Of a stretch of DNA of 6,873 nucleotides, positions 6,687 through 6,873 are shown in pieces. Origin of the DNA: Thermodesulfovibrio sp. (GTDB taxonomy: Bacteria; Nitrospirota; Thermodesulfovibrionia; Thermodesulfovibrionales; JdFR-85). The translations under genes and the position numbers were made by a program. The notes under the pieces are model-generated. The model was not told the origin of the DNA and ran no database searches. It was given only the letters and a program-made list of their open reading frames with translations. Numbering within the stretch: the first letter of the stretch is position 1; each line of letters starts with the position of its first letter. The DNA is taken from positions 4,762-11,634 of the forward strand of contig JALUSH010000122.1 in NCBI GenBank assembly GCA_027016675.1. The letters are read 5' to 3'.

Positions 6687-6749
6687 GGTGGACTTAATCA
6701 CCGGGATGTTTAAATTGGTTATAATAATGCCTGTTACTTTTGTTTCTTC

Positions 6750-6779
6750 TTGAAATAAATAAACAAATTTAACTATAAT
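6750..6779 (+). promoter_or_regulatory. Strong sigma-70-type promoter for tRNA-Arg
   Basis: TTGAAA (6750-6755), an 18-bp AT-rich spacer and a perfect TATAAT (6774-6779) lie immediately before the tRNA gene. Transcription should start about seven bases after the -10 box, near 6785-6787, leaving almost no 5' leader before the mature tRNA end at 6788. The rest of the gap between pilD and the tRNA (6687-6749) holds an isolated TATAAT at 6720-6725 without a good -35 partner, and nothing else I can support. Confidence 0.75.
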
Positions 6780-6787
6780 TTAGTATT

Positions 6788-6864
6788 GCGCCTGTAGCTC
6801 AGTTGGATAGAGCGGAGGTCTCCGGAACCTCAGGTCGGGGGTTCGAATCCTCTCAGGCGCACCA
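6788..6864 (+). tRNA. tRNA-Arg (anticodon CCG)
   Basis: The complete 77-nt cloverleaf can be drawn. The acceptor stem is GCGCCTG (6788-6794) paired with CAGGCGC (6854-6860), seven pairs without mismatch. The D arm is GCTC/GAGC (6797-6800 with 6810-6813). The anticodon stem is GAGGT/ACCTC (6815-6819 with 6827-6831), and its loop CTCCGGA places CCG at 6822-6824. The T arm is GGGGG/CCTCT with the loop TTCGAAT. The discriminator is A6861, and the CCA end is encoded at 6862-6864. Anticodon CCG reads the arginine codon CGG. The gene has its own promoter and so is independent of the pilD operon. The window ends nine bases later, so a terminator or further tRNA genes cannot be assessed. Confidence 0.97.
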
Positions 6865-6873
6865 AAAATAACA

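Noticed and set aside
6687..6702. GGTG/CACC inverted repeat just after the pilD stop, as a possible terminator.
   Set aside because: It has only four pairs with an 8-nt loop and no following T-tract.
6788..6864. tRNA-Arg as a possible integration site for a mobile element.
   Set aside because: No integrase, duplicated tRNA 3' end or foreign-looking sequence is visible, and the window stops nine bases after the gene.

Overview
This window looks like ordinary chromosomal DNA from a moderately AT-rich, Gram-negative-type bacterium outside the well-studied enteric group. The evidence is an NtrC-type sigma-54 activator, a short NusA without the enterobacterial C-terminal repeats, a bifunctional-type prepilin peptidase, and a tRNA gene with an encoded CCA end. 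Desulfobacterota or Nitrospirota would fit, but that is only an impression. All genes lie on the + strand and I see no broken genes. I also see no insertion sequence, phage gene or CRISPR array.

Layout. Positions 1-60 are a short leader with no supportable gene. Two response-regulator genes follow: a full-length sigma-54-dependent activator (61-1452, TTG start) and a stand-alone receiver protein (1464-1817). The second gene's stop codon overlaps a candidate -35 box. Next come a 105-bp promoter-like region and a terminator-like hairpin whose T-tract runs into the rimP start codon. A tightly packed cluster then runs rimP (1923-2387), nusA (2384-3478), recG (3495-5585), an unrecognised 106-residue coiled-coil protein (5596-5916) and a prepilin peptidase (5916-6686). 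Genes overlap or are 10-16 bp apart, so they are probably co-transcribed. After about 100 bp without a gene, a strong promoter directly precedes tRNA-Arg(CCG) at 6788-6864.

How the parts fit together. The two regulators form a phosphorelay output module; their histidine kinase is not in the window. rimP and nusA are a conserved pair for 30S maturation and transcription elongation/termination. Here recG (branched-DNA helicase) follows nusA where infB usually would. The cluster ends with pilD, which serves type IV pilin or type II secretion pseudopilin maturation.

No exotic system is evident. The points most worth checking are (i) the hairpin between the promoter-like elements and rimP, which could be a NusA-responsive attenuator; (ii) a perfect 15-bp inverted repeat inside recG; (iii) the small orphan coiled-coil gene; (iv) the nusA-recG linkage; and (v) the GAFTDA variant in the sigma-54 activator.
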